Assembly: GCA_030141605.1 (NCBI GenBank)
Contig: JAQGDQ010000054.1
Coordinates: 62,001 to 126,000 of the forward strand
Direction: 5' to 3'
DNA: 64,000 bases
Origin: Tubiluchus corallicola
Taxonomy: Eukaryota; Priapulida; Priapulimorpha; Priapulimorphida; Tubiluchidae
The notes under the pieces: model-generated
What the model saw: only the letters and a program-made list of their open reading frames with translations
Told to the model about the DNA's origin: nothing
Database searches by the model: none
Made by a program: the position numbers and the translations under genes
Part shown: positions 1-15,300 of the stretch, piece after piece
How positions within the stretch are numbered: the stretch's first letter is position 1
Layout of the letters: each line of letters begins with the position of its first letter

Positions 1-18
1 ATAAAACATGTTTTACAG

Positions 19-3000
19 CTGTCATGAATGGTGGTGGTGGTTGTAGCACCACTATGCCGGAAGACTCTGCAGCCATTTTTGGTGAGGTAGCCAGTTCTGC
101 TGAGATAAAGGTTGATTGTGTAACAAACAATGCGTACACAGCTACGAACACTTCTGTTGATATTAGCAGCAAAATAGTGTCAGTGACAATGAAGAATGAC
201 ACCGGGTCAACAATGGTTGTCAAAGACTTGCAGGGCAATGATTGTTTTAAAATTGCTGTACCTTTGAAGGGGTTAGAAGATCCTGAAGGAAAGCCAATGT
301 ATAATACCACGGTCGATTTTAATGGGTAACTCTTAAGAATTATGTAATGTTTGGATAAACTAAAAGTGTACTATACCGCATTTATGGTAACTGATTACTA
401 AAAATATTAGTGATGGTAATCTAGCATTTTGGTAGTTTCTTAAAGGTAGATCCTTAGAGGTAAATTCTTTTAGTGCTTTTATTCTAGCAGTGAGTTGAAT
501 TGATGTTTGTTTTTTTGATTTCTTGTTTGCTTTAATTAGTACTTATTATGTGAATTTGTATGAACAACATACTGAGTCATGAGTTGCACATTGTGGTGGT
601 ACTCATGTATGTGCATAACATAATTAGCATCAGTATTTGCAAATCACTAAACATGTGTGCAAATTAAGCGCACAGAGAAATCAATAAGAAAGCCACTGTG
701 GAATACCAAAAAAATGATAGCATGTGTGTGTATTTGTAATCTTTTTTTATATTATACATGTAGTTTAAAATATTAAAGTGCTCTGTCATAATAAATATAG
801 AACAAAGTGCTCTTGTGCGCTAAAGTGATAGATTCTATTTTAAAAGAAGGTTCTGCCGTGGTAGGCTTTAAACAAATGAAAAATTACCATAGTAAATACT
901 TGAGTAGTTTGTGTTAGCACATTTGATTACAAATACGAAATCAATACATTAAATCTTTTGTAATTTCTTTTTTGCACTTATTAGTTTTCAGTGCTTCGGC
1001 AACCAATCATTTTTTACATAAGGAAGGCTATGGCGGTTAAAATATTTATCAAAAGAACTACAAGCTTATCATACAACACACATCACTCATTCCTTACGTA
1101 GTGACACCAAGCTCCGAGTCATTGGGTTATATTTATTTTTGAGGCTGAAGAACACTTTTACATTGCTGCTAAGTTACCATTATTTTTTAGCCCATTTATC
1201 ATCCATCGGGTGGTCATACCACCCAAGAAGTCATTGATGATTAAGGTTACTGTCAATGAAAGAGCATACATGAACTGCTCTAATTCAACAGAAGAAGAGA
1301 ATATGGAGGATTGTCCAATGGATTCACGATATGAAGCTGTTGAGAACAAGACACTTGCAAACGAGAGCCTGTTTTTGGTATTATTTTGTTTTCACACCAC
1401 AAAACTATGCGCGTATTCATTTTTATGTGATGTGTAATATCAAGTGTGCCTAAAGTAAACAAATTTGATTGCTTAGTACAACAACATACTTGCTCTATTG
1501 AATATAGCAGAACCTCCTTAGAGTTAATAGTTCTAAACGCTGTGGTTTATGACTTTCTGCTGCAGTAAATGATATCACATAACCATTAAAATGTGTAGTT
1601 TATTATATATACTGTTGATACTTGTCAGTCCTGCTACAATAGGAATTGTAAATCTTTTTCTTGCGGTAATTTATACAAAGGAAAATTGATTCAATCAAAA
1701 AGTTATTTCAGTTACAGCAGATTTTGCTGATTTATTTGAGCTGTACAGTTGTATGTTGTCAATCAAATATAGTTAAATTTTCATAGTTAAGTCATATGTC
1801 TATTTCATGCTATGACAATGTTGTTTTTTTGACATTCTTGTTTGTTTGCATTTTCACATCATTTCTTCCTTTAGTCAGTTTCAACATGTTAAATGTGCTT
1901 TGATCAACAAGATTATATTTTTTGGTACCTGTGAAAATTATGCTGATATGACAGTAGTAACAGTAGGGTCTTCCGTAGGTAAAAAAATGTTGTAAAACAT
2001 GTAAAAAAGCAGACGCAAAATCAAACTATATGGTACAACACATTCATTAAAGCTGAAGGCTGCATATATAATTCAATTTGTCTGCATTGTTACATGAAGT
2101 TTTACTATATTTTTCACCAGCAGAGGGCCCTACAGGAATTACTTTGTTCCAGGTGGCAGTCAATCTTGATGAGACATTTATGAAAGGCAAGCATGAAGCT
2201 AGTTACACATTTTGTTCTCCGAGAAATGTCAGCGATGAGGCGGGCTATGATTTGGACAACAATCGTACCATTCTTCAAACTCGCGGTGACCCATCTGTTC
2301 ATATAATAACTGCTTATGAGCTAAATACGTATGCATTGCTTACATTTTCTAGCCTTTACTTATTCGAAGGGATTAGGGGAACCATATTTAGACTGCAGTG
2401 AAAAATGTTCTCTGGTATACAATATTGAAAGGGAAATGATTTTTTAAAATTTACACATTCATAAATTGTTATCTCACAAGTTTAACTTTGCATTGTTGTA
2501 CATTTGCAGTCATACTTAGATGGGCAGCAAGTGCTTTTCAGGAACACCTGACAAAAAACCAGACTGCATGTCAGCATAACACCTAGTGTGACTCTAGGAG
2601 AGCCTCTTTAAATCATTATCTTGACGAATAAACTTGAAATTTGAAATTTCAAACTTTAGCTTTGCCGAATTTTTATGTTTCATTGTCAATGTCGCACAGT
2701 TGCACTGCATTTTGCTTTTGCAAAAGCTCATGGAACACTTCAGAGACTTCTACGTAACCTTTGCACTTTGTGACTTTAATTAGTTTCTAATTTAATATCT
2801 AATCTTCAAAAGTACTTTGGCTAATTATGATAGGTGATAAAATGTGAGATATGGATCTTAGGTCAAATTGAGCCAAGGCCTGAAGAACTGTTTTTCTTTA
2901 AGTAATTCTTCATAAATGCTGATAGATAGTGTCGCACGTGACGCTTTTTATTATCAGTATACTACTTTGATATTAACTATGTATGTATGTGTGTGTATAT

Positions 3001-3307
3001 TTTAAAACTGATACATTTTAGTATCTGTTCAGTATAAATAAAGACTTAAAAATACTTTGTGTTTTTACAATTGTATAGAATTAAAACATTTTGACACTAA
3101 AGATGTTTTGTTGAACTTGGTGGTAATGTTGTTTTGAAACATTTTTAATAATAGGGCTTACGAATAATTGCACTTTTGCGATATTATTTAATACCTACAG
3201 TTTGAAGTGTCTTTATTTTTGTAGCACAGAGGAAGTAGTAGCATATGTTGGAGTGTGTTCTATACCTCTTGGTTGCACGTGTGATGACTTCGAAGGAACG
3301 AAAATAA
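19..3307 (+). other. GAIN-like extracellular region upstream of the GPS (exons 1-4 in window)
   Basis: These four exons encode about 250 residues before the GPS. They are rich in N-x-S/T sites (for example NNRT, NVSD and NKTL) and have few cysteines, as expected for the beta-rich GAIN fold preceding a GPS. Local sequence is weakly conserved, so the assignment rests mostly on position. The acceptor at 2152 was chosen over nearby AGs because only it continues the frame left by 1377. Introns 326-1190 and 1378-2152 hold nothing recognisable. Intron 2329-3224 contains a possible retroposon tail near 2625-2650. Confidence 0.7.
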
Positions 3308-6300
3308 GTATGACCTCATTATGTGCAATTATGTGAAGCTTGTTTTGACAAACATAGTGTTGGTAAATATAGTTTTCAAGTGATTCATAGGTGGCAGCCT
3401 AAACATTGTTGTTTTTCTTTTTTTAGGTGGATGTCCTTTTCAAGATTTCATTCCTGTTAATTATACATTAGAAATAGCTACGAGCTCTTGTGAGTATTAC
3501 GATGAAGAGGATGGAGAATGGAAAACTGAAGGTGTCCGGGTGAGTTTTTGCTGTTCATTTGTTATTTTGGTTTTTGAGATATGCACAAATGTTTCTGTGG
3601 ATTATTGATATGATTTAGGTTATGTACAAATATGCTATTACTCTTTGCCAAACTCAAAAAAACTTTTGAACATGAAACCGTACGTTCTGCTTTAGGTCCA
3701 CGCATTTGAAACAACCATGGAGACAGTAATATGCGTAGCTTGCCATTTGACAGCTTTTGCTAGTGGATTCACAATTCCAATGAACACTATAGACTTTTCA
3801 AACTCGGCCTGGGCTAATTTGGCAGAAAATCCGGTAGCTTTCGCATTTGGTATAAGCTGCATTGGTTTGTACTTTATATTGCTGATCTGGGCGAGAAAGA
3901 AAGATAAACTAGATACTTTAGTGGTAGGTAGAAAATTCTAGTGTGTTTTTTTATAAAAAAATGGCCTGCACTACCTGGCAGTACTGTTGCTGCAGTTTAA
4001 CAATAGCCTGTGAATAACACATTTATCACATTTAATAAGCTAAACCATTTTTTGTGCTATAATCCTGCTTTCTGCTTTACTATAATTATTAACTATGGCT
4101 ATATTATTAGGAATTTTTGATAATATGGTAAATCTAAAATCTAATTCTTTTGTAGTTTTTTCTGCTGACAATCAGCCTGATAAATGTACATATTGTTCAC
4201 TAATTATTTCCATCATTTCTTGTTTAACTAAGTTTTCAGCTTGCCTTAAACTGCTTATTGTTGTAAAAGCTTTTTTCTTACGTTGCAAAATTTGCCTTTG
4301 AAGCAGCAATACAGCTGTAGTTATTTCCAGTAATGCATTTAACCCTGTCTTCGTGACTCATTACTTTGCAGTGTTTCCTAGGCTTGTGTGAATTGCTGCA
4401 GCGTATTTATTGGCATAAATGTAATCAATTGATCAATGATGTAATTGACGTAATAAAAACTAATTGATCAATTAGTTTTTATGTTTATCATTGTCCAATT
4501 TATTTCCTCACTGATTTTAGTTCAGTACAGACTCCAAAAACAATGTGCCATTTTCGTAACATTCAAATTATTTCCAATTGCATTAAAAGTATGAAGTGTT
4601 CATTATAAACCAGTATGACAAAAAATGAAACAGGCAATAATTCAAGAATTTCTAATGGCAATGATATTCTGGATTTTTTGCAAATTTTGTTCTGAAAAAA
4701 TTCCTGGACAATATTTTTCTGCTTTGAACTAATAAGTATTATAGTAAAATTTAAAAGTAATATAAATGTACATTTTGCAATTTTTTTTCAAAGTTCTCAA
4801 ATTACACTATAGTTTTTAGAAAGTTTACAATGTTCACGACATTTTTACAATTCTTTCAAGGAGAATTTATTACTGTTTGTAGGCTGGAGCAATACCGCTA
4901 GCTGATAATGACCCACGAGATAAATACCTGTATGAAATGACTGTATACACGGGATCTCGAAGAAATTCAGGTAATGTGTAAAGGCTGTTAACTGCATCAT
5001 TGACTGTTTTACAGCAATAAATCTGTGATGCCTCCGTGACTTTGCAAATTGTATTTCACAAAGAATGGGTTTCAAATAACTAGCTTTTCACTGTTTGAAA
5101 ACATGTGCCCAATATAAGGAGAAATTCTACACTTCTGATTGGCTAAACTGCAATATACAGGACTTCTTAACATCTAACTGGTTAATTGTTATTTACATCG
5201 GTAAGTATGCCTGCAGTCAGGCATTATACAGTAATTCAGGCATGCATTGGTTAAAATGCAGATTTGTTTACTGTAATGAGCAGTTTAATGAGCATTTGCT
5301 GTATCAGCGTAGTCAATTTACTGTGGCTAAAATGTAACTTGACGCACTTTTTGCTTTTTGGGTATGCACTGTTCAATTGAAATATTGGACACAAACCCCA
5401 TAGATTAGCTCTTCGTGGTATACAGGTTTTATTCTGCGTTTGTGGTCCGTATACCGTGTCTATGTCCATGCACATTACTACATACGTGCTATAAAACTTC
5501 TGTACCACTTGGAGACAGCCTTTAAGTGACAGTACACATGAATGTGTGTTTGTTGCAAATTCTTCAATATTTTCAGTGTTATAAAGTGATTATACAGTCA
5601 CTTGATTTCTCTTTGCTGTGTATGTTTTAGGTTCAACAGCAAAAGTAACTTTGGTGTTGTCTGGTGACCGAGGTGAGACTGAGCCTCGTTTCCTTGATGA
5701 CCGCAAACGTAGGATTCTACGAAGAGGCGCAGTAGATGCATTTATCATGGCTGTTCCTGCTTCACTTGGTCGTCTTTCTCACCTGAGGTGTGTATTTACT
5801 GACAACTGCATTAGTAGAGATTGATTTCATAGGTTCAATATCATTTAACCTATAATTCTTTATATTTTGTTTATCTATCTGTCTGTTCATTCTACCATCT
5901 GTCTCTCTGCCTGCATGTTTGTGTTTTTCATCGCCTGCCTGCCTGCCTATCTCTTACTTATCTGCTTGCCATGTATCTGCCTCTTTGCTTGTTCTTCACA
6001 AAAAGAATTACACAAATTTTTACATAAGGAACATTCAAGCAAATATGACATGCCTATGTGTCCATATTTATATCAACAATTTAGTAACATTTGCTAGACA
6101 AGTTCTGTTACACTGAATAATGTCAGTTTTATCGACAACTTAATTGCGAATTTAAGTATTCACCAATCGTAACACTTCTAACAGGGTGGCTGACTTTGAT
6201 AACTTTTAGTTCTTTGCCGCTATTTCCCCAATTATTATAATATTATTCCTGAAATTTATTAATCAACATATAATTTTGTTATTTTTATTATATCATTGTT

Positions 6301-9300
6301 TTTTTCCTCATTTTTTTCTGTAAAAAGGTGATAAATAAAGTTAGTTACTTATCCAGTATTCCATTCAGAAATCTCCATCTTTTGTTTAAGTAAAAGGAAT
6401 TCTCATTTTTTAAGTTGTTTAAAAGCAGTTATCTGCAATTGCCTAGTATGTTTACGAACTAACAAGATGTCACTAACGTTATAATTGGTATTAATACTGC
6501 AGGCAAGAGATAGTGTTTTTTGTGATTTGAATTTTTATCGTTTTTATGCTTTCTGGAAATTTTAGGATTTGGCATGATAATTCTGGGAAAAGTCCTGGAT
6601 GGTATTTTAGCAGAATACAGATTGTTGATGTCCAGACTGGTGATAATTTCTTTTTTCTTGCTGACCGTTGGCTAGCTGTGGAGGAAGAAGATGGACAAGT
6701 GTGTATTTTTTTAATTTTTTAATTTGTAATTTGTAACTTGTAATTCTGTGCTAAAACATTTGCACTTTTTTCTTGATGCAAAATTTTGGATTAAAACCCT
6801 AAGATTTCAAGAACACACTGAGTACATTTAAAGGTACAGACATGCTTCCTACGAAGTAAACTTAGTATAATCGCAAAAGTGTCAGGAAGATTCAGCAGTA
6901 AAGTAAAATCACATTAAAGTCGGGATGATTTCACGCTCGGGTTGGGCTCATTTTGAATGAATAATAATGGCACGTTTGGCCAACTGAAAAAAGCAGCATG
7001 CTGTCAAAGGAATAGCAAGTTTTTAGAAAAAATTAGGCTTATGATACTCTTGAGTGAACATTAGGTAAGCTGTAAAAGTTTGAATTAGTATAAGCAAAGT
7101 CGCATTTTCGAAAAGCCAGTAGGGGTAAGTTGGCTAACTATATCTTTATATTCAAGTGAATAGTGGCATTCAAGGCATCTGGAAATTTTTTTACAGCAAT
7201 ATTATAAATTGACTTTTGGTTAAGTTTACATTTTTTTAAATATTGAACTGTGACAAGGTTTGTATATACTGCTAATTAACTGAAGAAGGAAGATGCTGAA
7301 AAATTATGAGTTAGTTAAGATTCAAACCTAACACTAACATGGGGCGACTAACACTAACTTTAAGTATTATAGAGAGCTTTTGCAAATTTTTGTGTTATTT
7401 TTTCCACTTGTAAAGATAGGAGTAAAATTAGCTCAACATACATGTTTTTTTTGAAAATGTCTTGTCCTTTAAAAAGACAAAAGTTCATTGTTTTCATGTA
7501 ATGACATGCATTAAATCAATCTTTCCAGATTGATGTAATAATTCCTGTTGCTGGACGGACAGAACTGACTGATTTCAATCATTTATTTTGGTCTCGCACA
7601 AAACGGAGTCTGGCTGATGACCACATCTGGTTTTCGGTTTTTTCCCGCCCCGCTCGGAGTCGGTTCACACGAGTGCAGCGGCTGACTTGTGTTCTGTCAT
7701 TGCTTTTCTGCACAATGGTTGCAAACATCATGTTCTGGAAAGCTGAGACAGAAAATGTTCCGGTAGTTGTAGTCACTCTTGGACCAGTAACTGTAACAGT
7801 GGAATCTCTTATAACAGTAAGCAAGTTTTCCTACTTTTTTCGCTTAGTTTCGTTTACCTCTTCTGAAATTAGACTCTTGACTTGATCATTGTTGACTATG
7901 GAAGGGTATTGCAAAAAATTCTGCTGTCATTTTGATTATGATATTACAAGAAAGTAAGAGAATCTCTTGAAAATTACGACACCAATGTTGCATACTCTTT
8001 TGTGTGAATACCAAAAATGTTTGGTCCTTTCTTTAGTGTTTTCCAGAGATATAGAAGTTTAAAAAGCAACAAGTCAGGGAATAAATGGGAGAAAAAATTT
8101 TGTATGTCACCATTATTATATTCTACAGCAAGTGCTCTATGTGTCCTTTAATTTCAATGAAACTAGTATAAGACCTTCATTTAGTTTAGTTTGGTTTTCG
8201 TTCTTTGTTCAAAATTATTCCAGTTTAATACGTTGTTTCAATTTGAATAGTTGGTACAATTTTTTTTCTTTAGTGAGTGTTTCATCCCAGCACTCATTAG
8301 TTCTGCCTTTCATTCCTCTGCTTCAAATGCTTTGTGAAGCGATTGTACACTTTCTCTTTAAGGAAATTCCGACACTGTAATACAGGGGTTTAAGCCTTAT
8401 TTTTTTCTTGACAGCAAATCATTATCAGCCTGTTTTATTTTCTGTGGTGAAGACCATGATGTAAACTGTTTGACTTCTTTATTGTTTTGCTGCCATATAT
8501 TGAGCGTTTATTTTGGAACACGACTGTGTTTCATTTGATGATTAACTGACATTGTTCCAGCATTTAATTTTTTAACATACAAAAGCTTTTCACCCATAGC
8601 TTAGAAACCTCTAAAGCTATAAACTTGTAAGTTTCCCATCCAAAAGCTAATATACTGTAATACTGCGCTGTTAAATAATTATTGTAGTCTAAATTTCGGT
8701 TTACTTTTTTTGCGCTGCTCGATATATTCAGCACAGAATCAGACTGAATTTTTTTATGTAGTTCAGCATTCTGCAAGCTGTGATTCAGGACTTAGTGACC
8801 TACTATAATTTATGCAGTTGCGTTTGTTGTCGGTTAAATAATTTATCAGCTTCCGAAGGTGACCTTTACAAAATTGTTATTAGTACTACTACCACCTTCT
8901 TTTTAACTTGGCTTATATTTATTGAAAATAATATAAATTGCCATTGAATCTTATCTGGAATTTTAGACACTGTCATTTTTCAGGGTCTACTTAGTAGCTT
9001 GATAATATTTCCTGTCAATGTGGGATTGGTTTTGCTCTTCAAGTTAGCAAGAGAACGCACACCGAAAATGTTGCGTGATGCAGCTAAAGCTCAAGAGAAA
9101 GCACGGAAGCAAAAGGAAAAGGTACTGCTGACATATTTGTAAAGATTGCTAACCACTAATTCTTTTGTTAAATAGTTTAATTTTTGGAAAGCAGTGTTGT
9201 AATACAATTATAGCAGCAGTTACAGTACTGTAGATCAAGTCAGATCAACAAAAGGCTGTTGATCCTAGTGACTTTGTCATTTTTGAATATTTTAAATGTT

Positions 9301-12300
9301 TAGCTTTGAGTTTTGACCACAGAGCTAAAGATTTATGTAACCGTTACCATTTAGGAAGAAAAGCAACGAAAGGAGGCGTGGGCTCAAAATGACTACACAC
9401 GAGAGTTACACGAGGAAGGTGAAAAACTAGGCCATTATGAGCTTGAAATGAATCAGCCCACTGTGGGAAAATTGGATGGAGTGACTGTTTATCACACCCA
9501 GCAGACAAGGCAAGTTATTCATTAGATCATCTTTCTATGCTATAAACTCTAAGAAAAAAGAAAGAAGATTTATGCATACATAAAATATGTGATGAAGCAA
9601 AAAGCATTTGACCTGTGCTGTAATTACTTTATTTGAATTTTCCCTATAATACAGTCTAGTTTGGCAGACATCGGTATCGTATCAATGACTGTGTTTGTCA
9701 AGACAAGGCAGACCAATTATGTAGTAAAACTGGAACCAGAGCTCATATTTGTGTGAACATGCAATTATCAACTTCACTTTGCAGATTCAAGAAAAAAGAA
9801 CCATTTTCTCTACCATGGTGGTTCATTATCATCGGATATGTCATATCATTTTTCACGGTGACTGTTGCGTTCTATTTCATAGTAGAGTTTGCTGGTGGAT
9901 TTGGCACGGAGAAAGCATTGGAGTGGCTTATGTCCATGTTCGTTTCTCTGTTTGGATCAATCTTATTAACACAACCGATAAAGGTGAAAACATTTTTAAC
10001 AGAAAGGTGTATTACTATTTTGTACGTTAAATATCAAGAGCAATATATGTTTAGACATTGTTATTTTCTTTGGCACTTATAAGTATTTTGAATATCAAAC
10101 TATAATACAGTGGTCATATGTTTTGCTGAAGAAAATTTGATAAAATTAAAGCTTTAAATATGGATTTTGATTATGTTATTTATATTTTGCATGTCTAGAA
10201 AAAGTTTTATTAAAAGTGCATCCACTTGTGATATTTTCTCATCAAAAGATGTCTCCATGTTATTAAGTACTGTGTACTTCGCTTAATAAATCCGCCTTGG
10301 TGCGAAGTTAAATGGATTTATTAAGTGGCTGGGTTTATAAACCTAAGAGATCTATTAGGTAGCACTTTCTATGTTATTACAGCACATCAGGTTTGTTTAT
10401 GAAGCCAATGCACTTAGCATTCAGTAAACTGCTTGCGCAAAATTGTTTGCTTTTAGGTCAAGGTAAGTGCAGGACAACCGAGTGTTCTTGTGTCACAATT
10501 TTATTGTCTTTGCAACATGCAAGGCGAATTTGTAAGGCAAAGTTAGGATTCAATAAACAGTGGATTTTACTAGATTAAAGCATTGTACAGTTATGTTCTA
10601 GCAATAGTGGCCACAGCGAGAGGTTGAATTTATTATCCTTGGATTTATTAAGCAAACTTTACTGTATTATGCAATACGTACTATTACAAACACTGTTTAC
10701 AGTGTTGGTGTCGTCACCTACAAAAATCTTGTTAAAATAGCTGAAGCTGGCTGCCCTTAATGTTCTTGCACAGTTTTTCGATTTGAGTTTTTAATTTTAT
10801 ATTGATTGATCATTGAGAACATATGTTGAAAAACTTATTAACAGATATACTAATTTTTTGTTTATTGTAAAAAAATCTATTCCTAGCATCGATATTTTAC
10901 TGCAGCAGCATTAACTCGTCAAGCCTAACTTTCTTATTGTTTAATAGGTATTGGTGTTAGCCATGCTATATGCACTTATTATTAAGAAACCAGACAAAGC
11001 TCAATATGAGAGAGATAATAGACTTGAGCACGACGAGGAATACATCTACGAAGTCTTCAAAGAAGAAGACATGAAAGATCCTGAAAAATTAAAAGAATTC
11101 AAGAAACGTAGAGCTCCTAAATTTTTGCCACCTGACCCTGAAAGCTTGGCTGACTACAGAGAGACGAGGTAGTTTTCTCAATTCCAATTTATCGGGTAAC
11201 AGCATCAGTTCAGTGATGCTTATAATCACTTATGTGACACATAACTCTGCCATTTTAAATTCCGTTTATAGAGGATAATCCATGAAATTTAGATAGATAT
11301 TAGATCCCAACAACTTACGTGTAGTATGCCTTGGTAGTGAGTGCTTGGTCCCGTATAGACTGCCATGTTGTGTAGAAAAATTGAGTTCTTATTGAGTTGA
11401 GTAGATAGAATATTTTGTTCTCTCTGTTGAAAATTGATTCATGTAATAGATATTTGTTCGAGATAGTTGTGCAACCATGCACATTGCGTTGTAACTGCTT
11501 CTTGACATAATTAACTTATTTCAGAGTATGTGTCTTTTCTTTTCTGCCCTAACTTTTAACTTACATTTTAATTATATAGTATTACTAATGTTAGCAGAAA
11601 ATATATGTAAAGTAGTAAAATATTTCATGTGTTTTGATTGTCTTAAAAGAATCAACAAACCTTCTGGAAATTAGGCTAATTTAAATGTTTGCGAAAAATG
11701 TTAGAAGGATTTGGTTCTTTGACTTAAGAACTGTTGCCTTCTGTCTGGAGTATAATGAGTTTTTGTAAAAAATCAGATAGCTAACCTTGTGACATTCTGC
11801 ATAAATGTTAGGTAAGCTGCAGCATTAGTTTGCGCAACGCATGCTTATGGAAAGCCATGAAGTTTCCTAGTTACATCATAATTTTCAAGTTAATATTCAA
11901 GTGAAAATTTCTATACAGCGGTAGTATAAATTAACCTTATGCTTTATAAACAGGGTTTTCCAAATTTCTTTGTTATGTTTTTTTAATTTTAAGTGATAAT
12001 TGTAAAATAAACGCAACATGCTAAGTGACTTGGGCTTTTCTTCAAAAACTATCGTCAGCCAATTATGGTCTAATAAAGCATTTAAAAACAAAACGATTAG
12101 ATACATGCTGCTTGTATTTTTTAGACTATATTTAGCTGAGGATAGTTAATAAGTCAGCCCAACATGCACATAAATTGCTTGTATTCCTTTCTCGATCACA
12201 TTTAATTAGGTTCCCAGTTGATAAAATCTTGAAAATAGAATTAATTTTTATCATTTTTAAAGTGTATTTAATATCGTACTGGTAATTGTTTTCTGCATCT

Positions 12301-15300
12301 ATACACACCAATGCTCTTGAATTATGTTAATAACACATTGTATTATACCGAACAGTTGTATGATCTTTATCTAAACTTTTCTATTACTTCAGGTTGAAGG
12401 AGGTGGAGATGCACGGTGTTATACGGGAAATCATTGTTTATATAATTTTCCTGTACTGCTTAATGATGGTAGCTTATGGTAACAGTGATCCATGGGCCTT
12501 CCAAATGAAGACGAACTTTATTAATCAGTTTGTTGTTGGTTCAGCAGCAAACGTTCCAGCTGGACAAGACTTTGCTCCTTATCATCTTAATACGGTGTGT
12601 GCTGCTTGAACTAATGTTTATTGTTGTTTTTTTTTTCAAAAAAAACGTGCATGCAGTTAATAGTAATGCCCCAGTATAGTTGCTTCTGACATTTTAAAAA
12701 TGAGAAGATTTAGATAAAGATTTAAACACTACACTGGCATGAGTCCAAAATGGGGATAACTTAGGTTCTAAATTTACTACATGATCTATTTTAAAAAAAG
12801 AGCACCTAAGTTTTTTTATTATTATATATATTATAAGAAGCACCCTCGAAGCTGTGTGTTTCAAAATTATGCATTCAAAGAATATTAGACAAGTATTCGA
12901 AAGATGTGTGAAATTATTGAATGAAATCTGTTAAGCGGTTGTTATGAAACCAAGTAATACACTTCTATGCAGTTATTATGAAGTAAAATAATGAAAATTT
13001 ACAGGCAAAGACATGCGAGTCTACATGAGTATAAGATATGTAGTTTTTAAAAATTTTATTCAGTTTTAGGCCACGAGCAGATCTAGATATATTATTTCTA
13101 AATGAAATCAAGCACAAGAAAAAATATGTAAAACTTCTGGCTAAACTCTGATTGTAGAAACACAAATTGATGACAAACAAAGGCATGGATGAGTGGATAA
13201 ATCTGTCAATTTTGAATTAAATCTATATGAACCAGATTTGAAAAAATGTATTATTAATACGGAATGCATTCACTGAGTAATATTGCGCATAATTTTAGTA
13301 TGTGCAGACTGTATAAGCATGACAGTATTTAATGTTATGTGAAAAGTAAGAAAATGATATTTATAATTTGTGCTCTCAAAACCGTTGGTAATTAAATTCT
13401 TAATATTTGGTATACCCTATAGTTTAAATTTACTTTTTATGTATAGTTTAAGTTTAAGTTAAGTTTAAATGTATAGAATGACAAGGGCCCTTCTTTATCA
13501 AAACATCTCAGGAGCTGCTCCTGTGGTTTTGCACTGAGTGTTTGCTGCTTAGCAGAGTTTACAAGACAAAAACCTCTTTCTTTTTTGAATTTATAGATAA
13601 ACACCAGAGAAAGGTTTTGGGCTTGGACTCATGAAGTTTTGCTGCCTACCATATTTCCATCAAAGTGGTACAATGGCGATCGTTGGAAGTTTGGAATAAA
13701 TGATGCAAACGGTTTCTTAGTCGGTCCAGTTCGATTCCGACAACTCCGTGTCCAACCAGGTGTGCGGCCACCTGGATTTGTTATTGATTTGTATTAGTGC
13801 ATGCTGTCTTAGTGTATTTTGGCTGAGACTGAATTTATTTTTTCAGTTTAATTGTTCAACAAGTTACCTCTGGTGATGTTGTGAGCTAGTTGTTTGTATT
13901 TGTGTCTCGGTCTGTAGTTACTCGTAATTTCAGCCTGTTGCATTCACTAGTTTAGAAATCATAATTTTGTATTCTGCACTTCCATACGAAGAATGTAATA
14001 CTCAATGACTATTGGCTATTATATACCATTATTATGGGTTAAGTAACAGAAGGCCATGTATTAAATGCATCTTTTTGTCAGTATTTTAACATGTCTAATA
14101 TTTATTTTTTCCCATGTACTTTAGGTTCGTGTACGATATCGAACAAGCTCATATCCATCATAGAACATTGCAGAGATGAGTACAACTGGGATGAAGAAGA
14201 CGAAGAAGATTATAAAGAACAATGGGTTCCAGTTAATAAGTCAGGTAAAAATATTTTTTCCAAGTACGAGAATTCTACCACTAGGCTACAAAACTCCTCA
14301 GTATCTACTTTATAAGACAAATATGTTTTGATTATTTAGATCCTAAAGATAAACCGGATCCTAACTGGACGTATAGAGGTGCTTTGGATCTGATGAATTC
14401 TCCTTATTGGGGAAGAATACATTGGTACTGGGGTGGAGGATATGTAGTTGACATGGAAAACTCTTATAGTAAGATGGAATCCAAGCTGCAAGAATTATTT
14501 GATAAATGGTGGATTGATCAGCGCACTCGAGCAGTATTTGTAGAACTTGTGCTGTATTACGCCAACAGGAATCTGTTTGCTGTTGCAGAACTTTTGTTTG
14601 AATTTCCTGCTACTGGGGGTAACGTAGTTTTTTAACTTTTTGCCCAAATTTGACTTTCTGTTGAATATTGCCCTCCCCTTAGAATTAAATTACATTGGCA
14701 ACGTATGAATACTGATGTTTATTTGTAGGTTGCATTTCGTAATTGTTGACTAGCACTTGTTGATACCCTTGGCCATTTATTACTGATTAGCACTTACTGG
14801 TCATTTGAAGACATTATTATGCAATGTCACTATTGATTATTTTAAATCACGCTTTTTGTTAGTTTTGCCCACCTAATTTTACCGTTAATCAACACACTTT
14901 GCATATATATTCCATTTCTACATGCTGACGTTTTCACTTATGCCTTATTTTTCTAACATTTTGTTCATGTTTGTAATGTAATTTAATATTTAGAATATCA
15001 TATTTTATATTGTGTTACCTTTTTCTACCTTTTCGATTATCAGTCCGAAGTTCTTACTATATGATGCTTAGTCTGAGCATGAACATTCTGCATCACGTAG
15101 TGCATATTGGAACATTATAAGATTTTGTCTTATGATTTAACTTAAGATATCATACTTTTTAATGTGCTAAGCCAAAAGTGTTCATTTAAAATTTACATGG
15201 CTGCAGAAAACAGATGCTGTGTGGAACAGCAGAACTCATCGGAATTATGTCAGGACAGACTCATGAAATCACACATTTACCCAGCAGTAAATTTGAAATT

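Noticed and set aside
5867-6116. Cys/Leu-rich plus-strand frames in a polycystin intron
   Set aside because: Lie in a CTGCCTGC-type low-complexity stretch inside intron 5788-6565; the flanking exons splice cleanly without them.
9749-10030. 93-codon frame overlapping the LPWW exon
   Set aside because: Wrong frame relative to the conserved polycystin membrane exon; only the frame of 9785-9983 matches the family.
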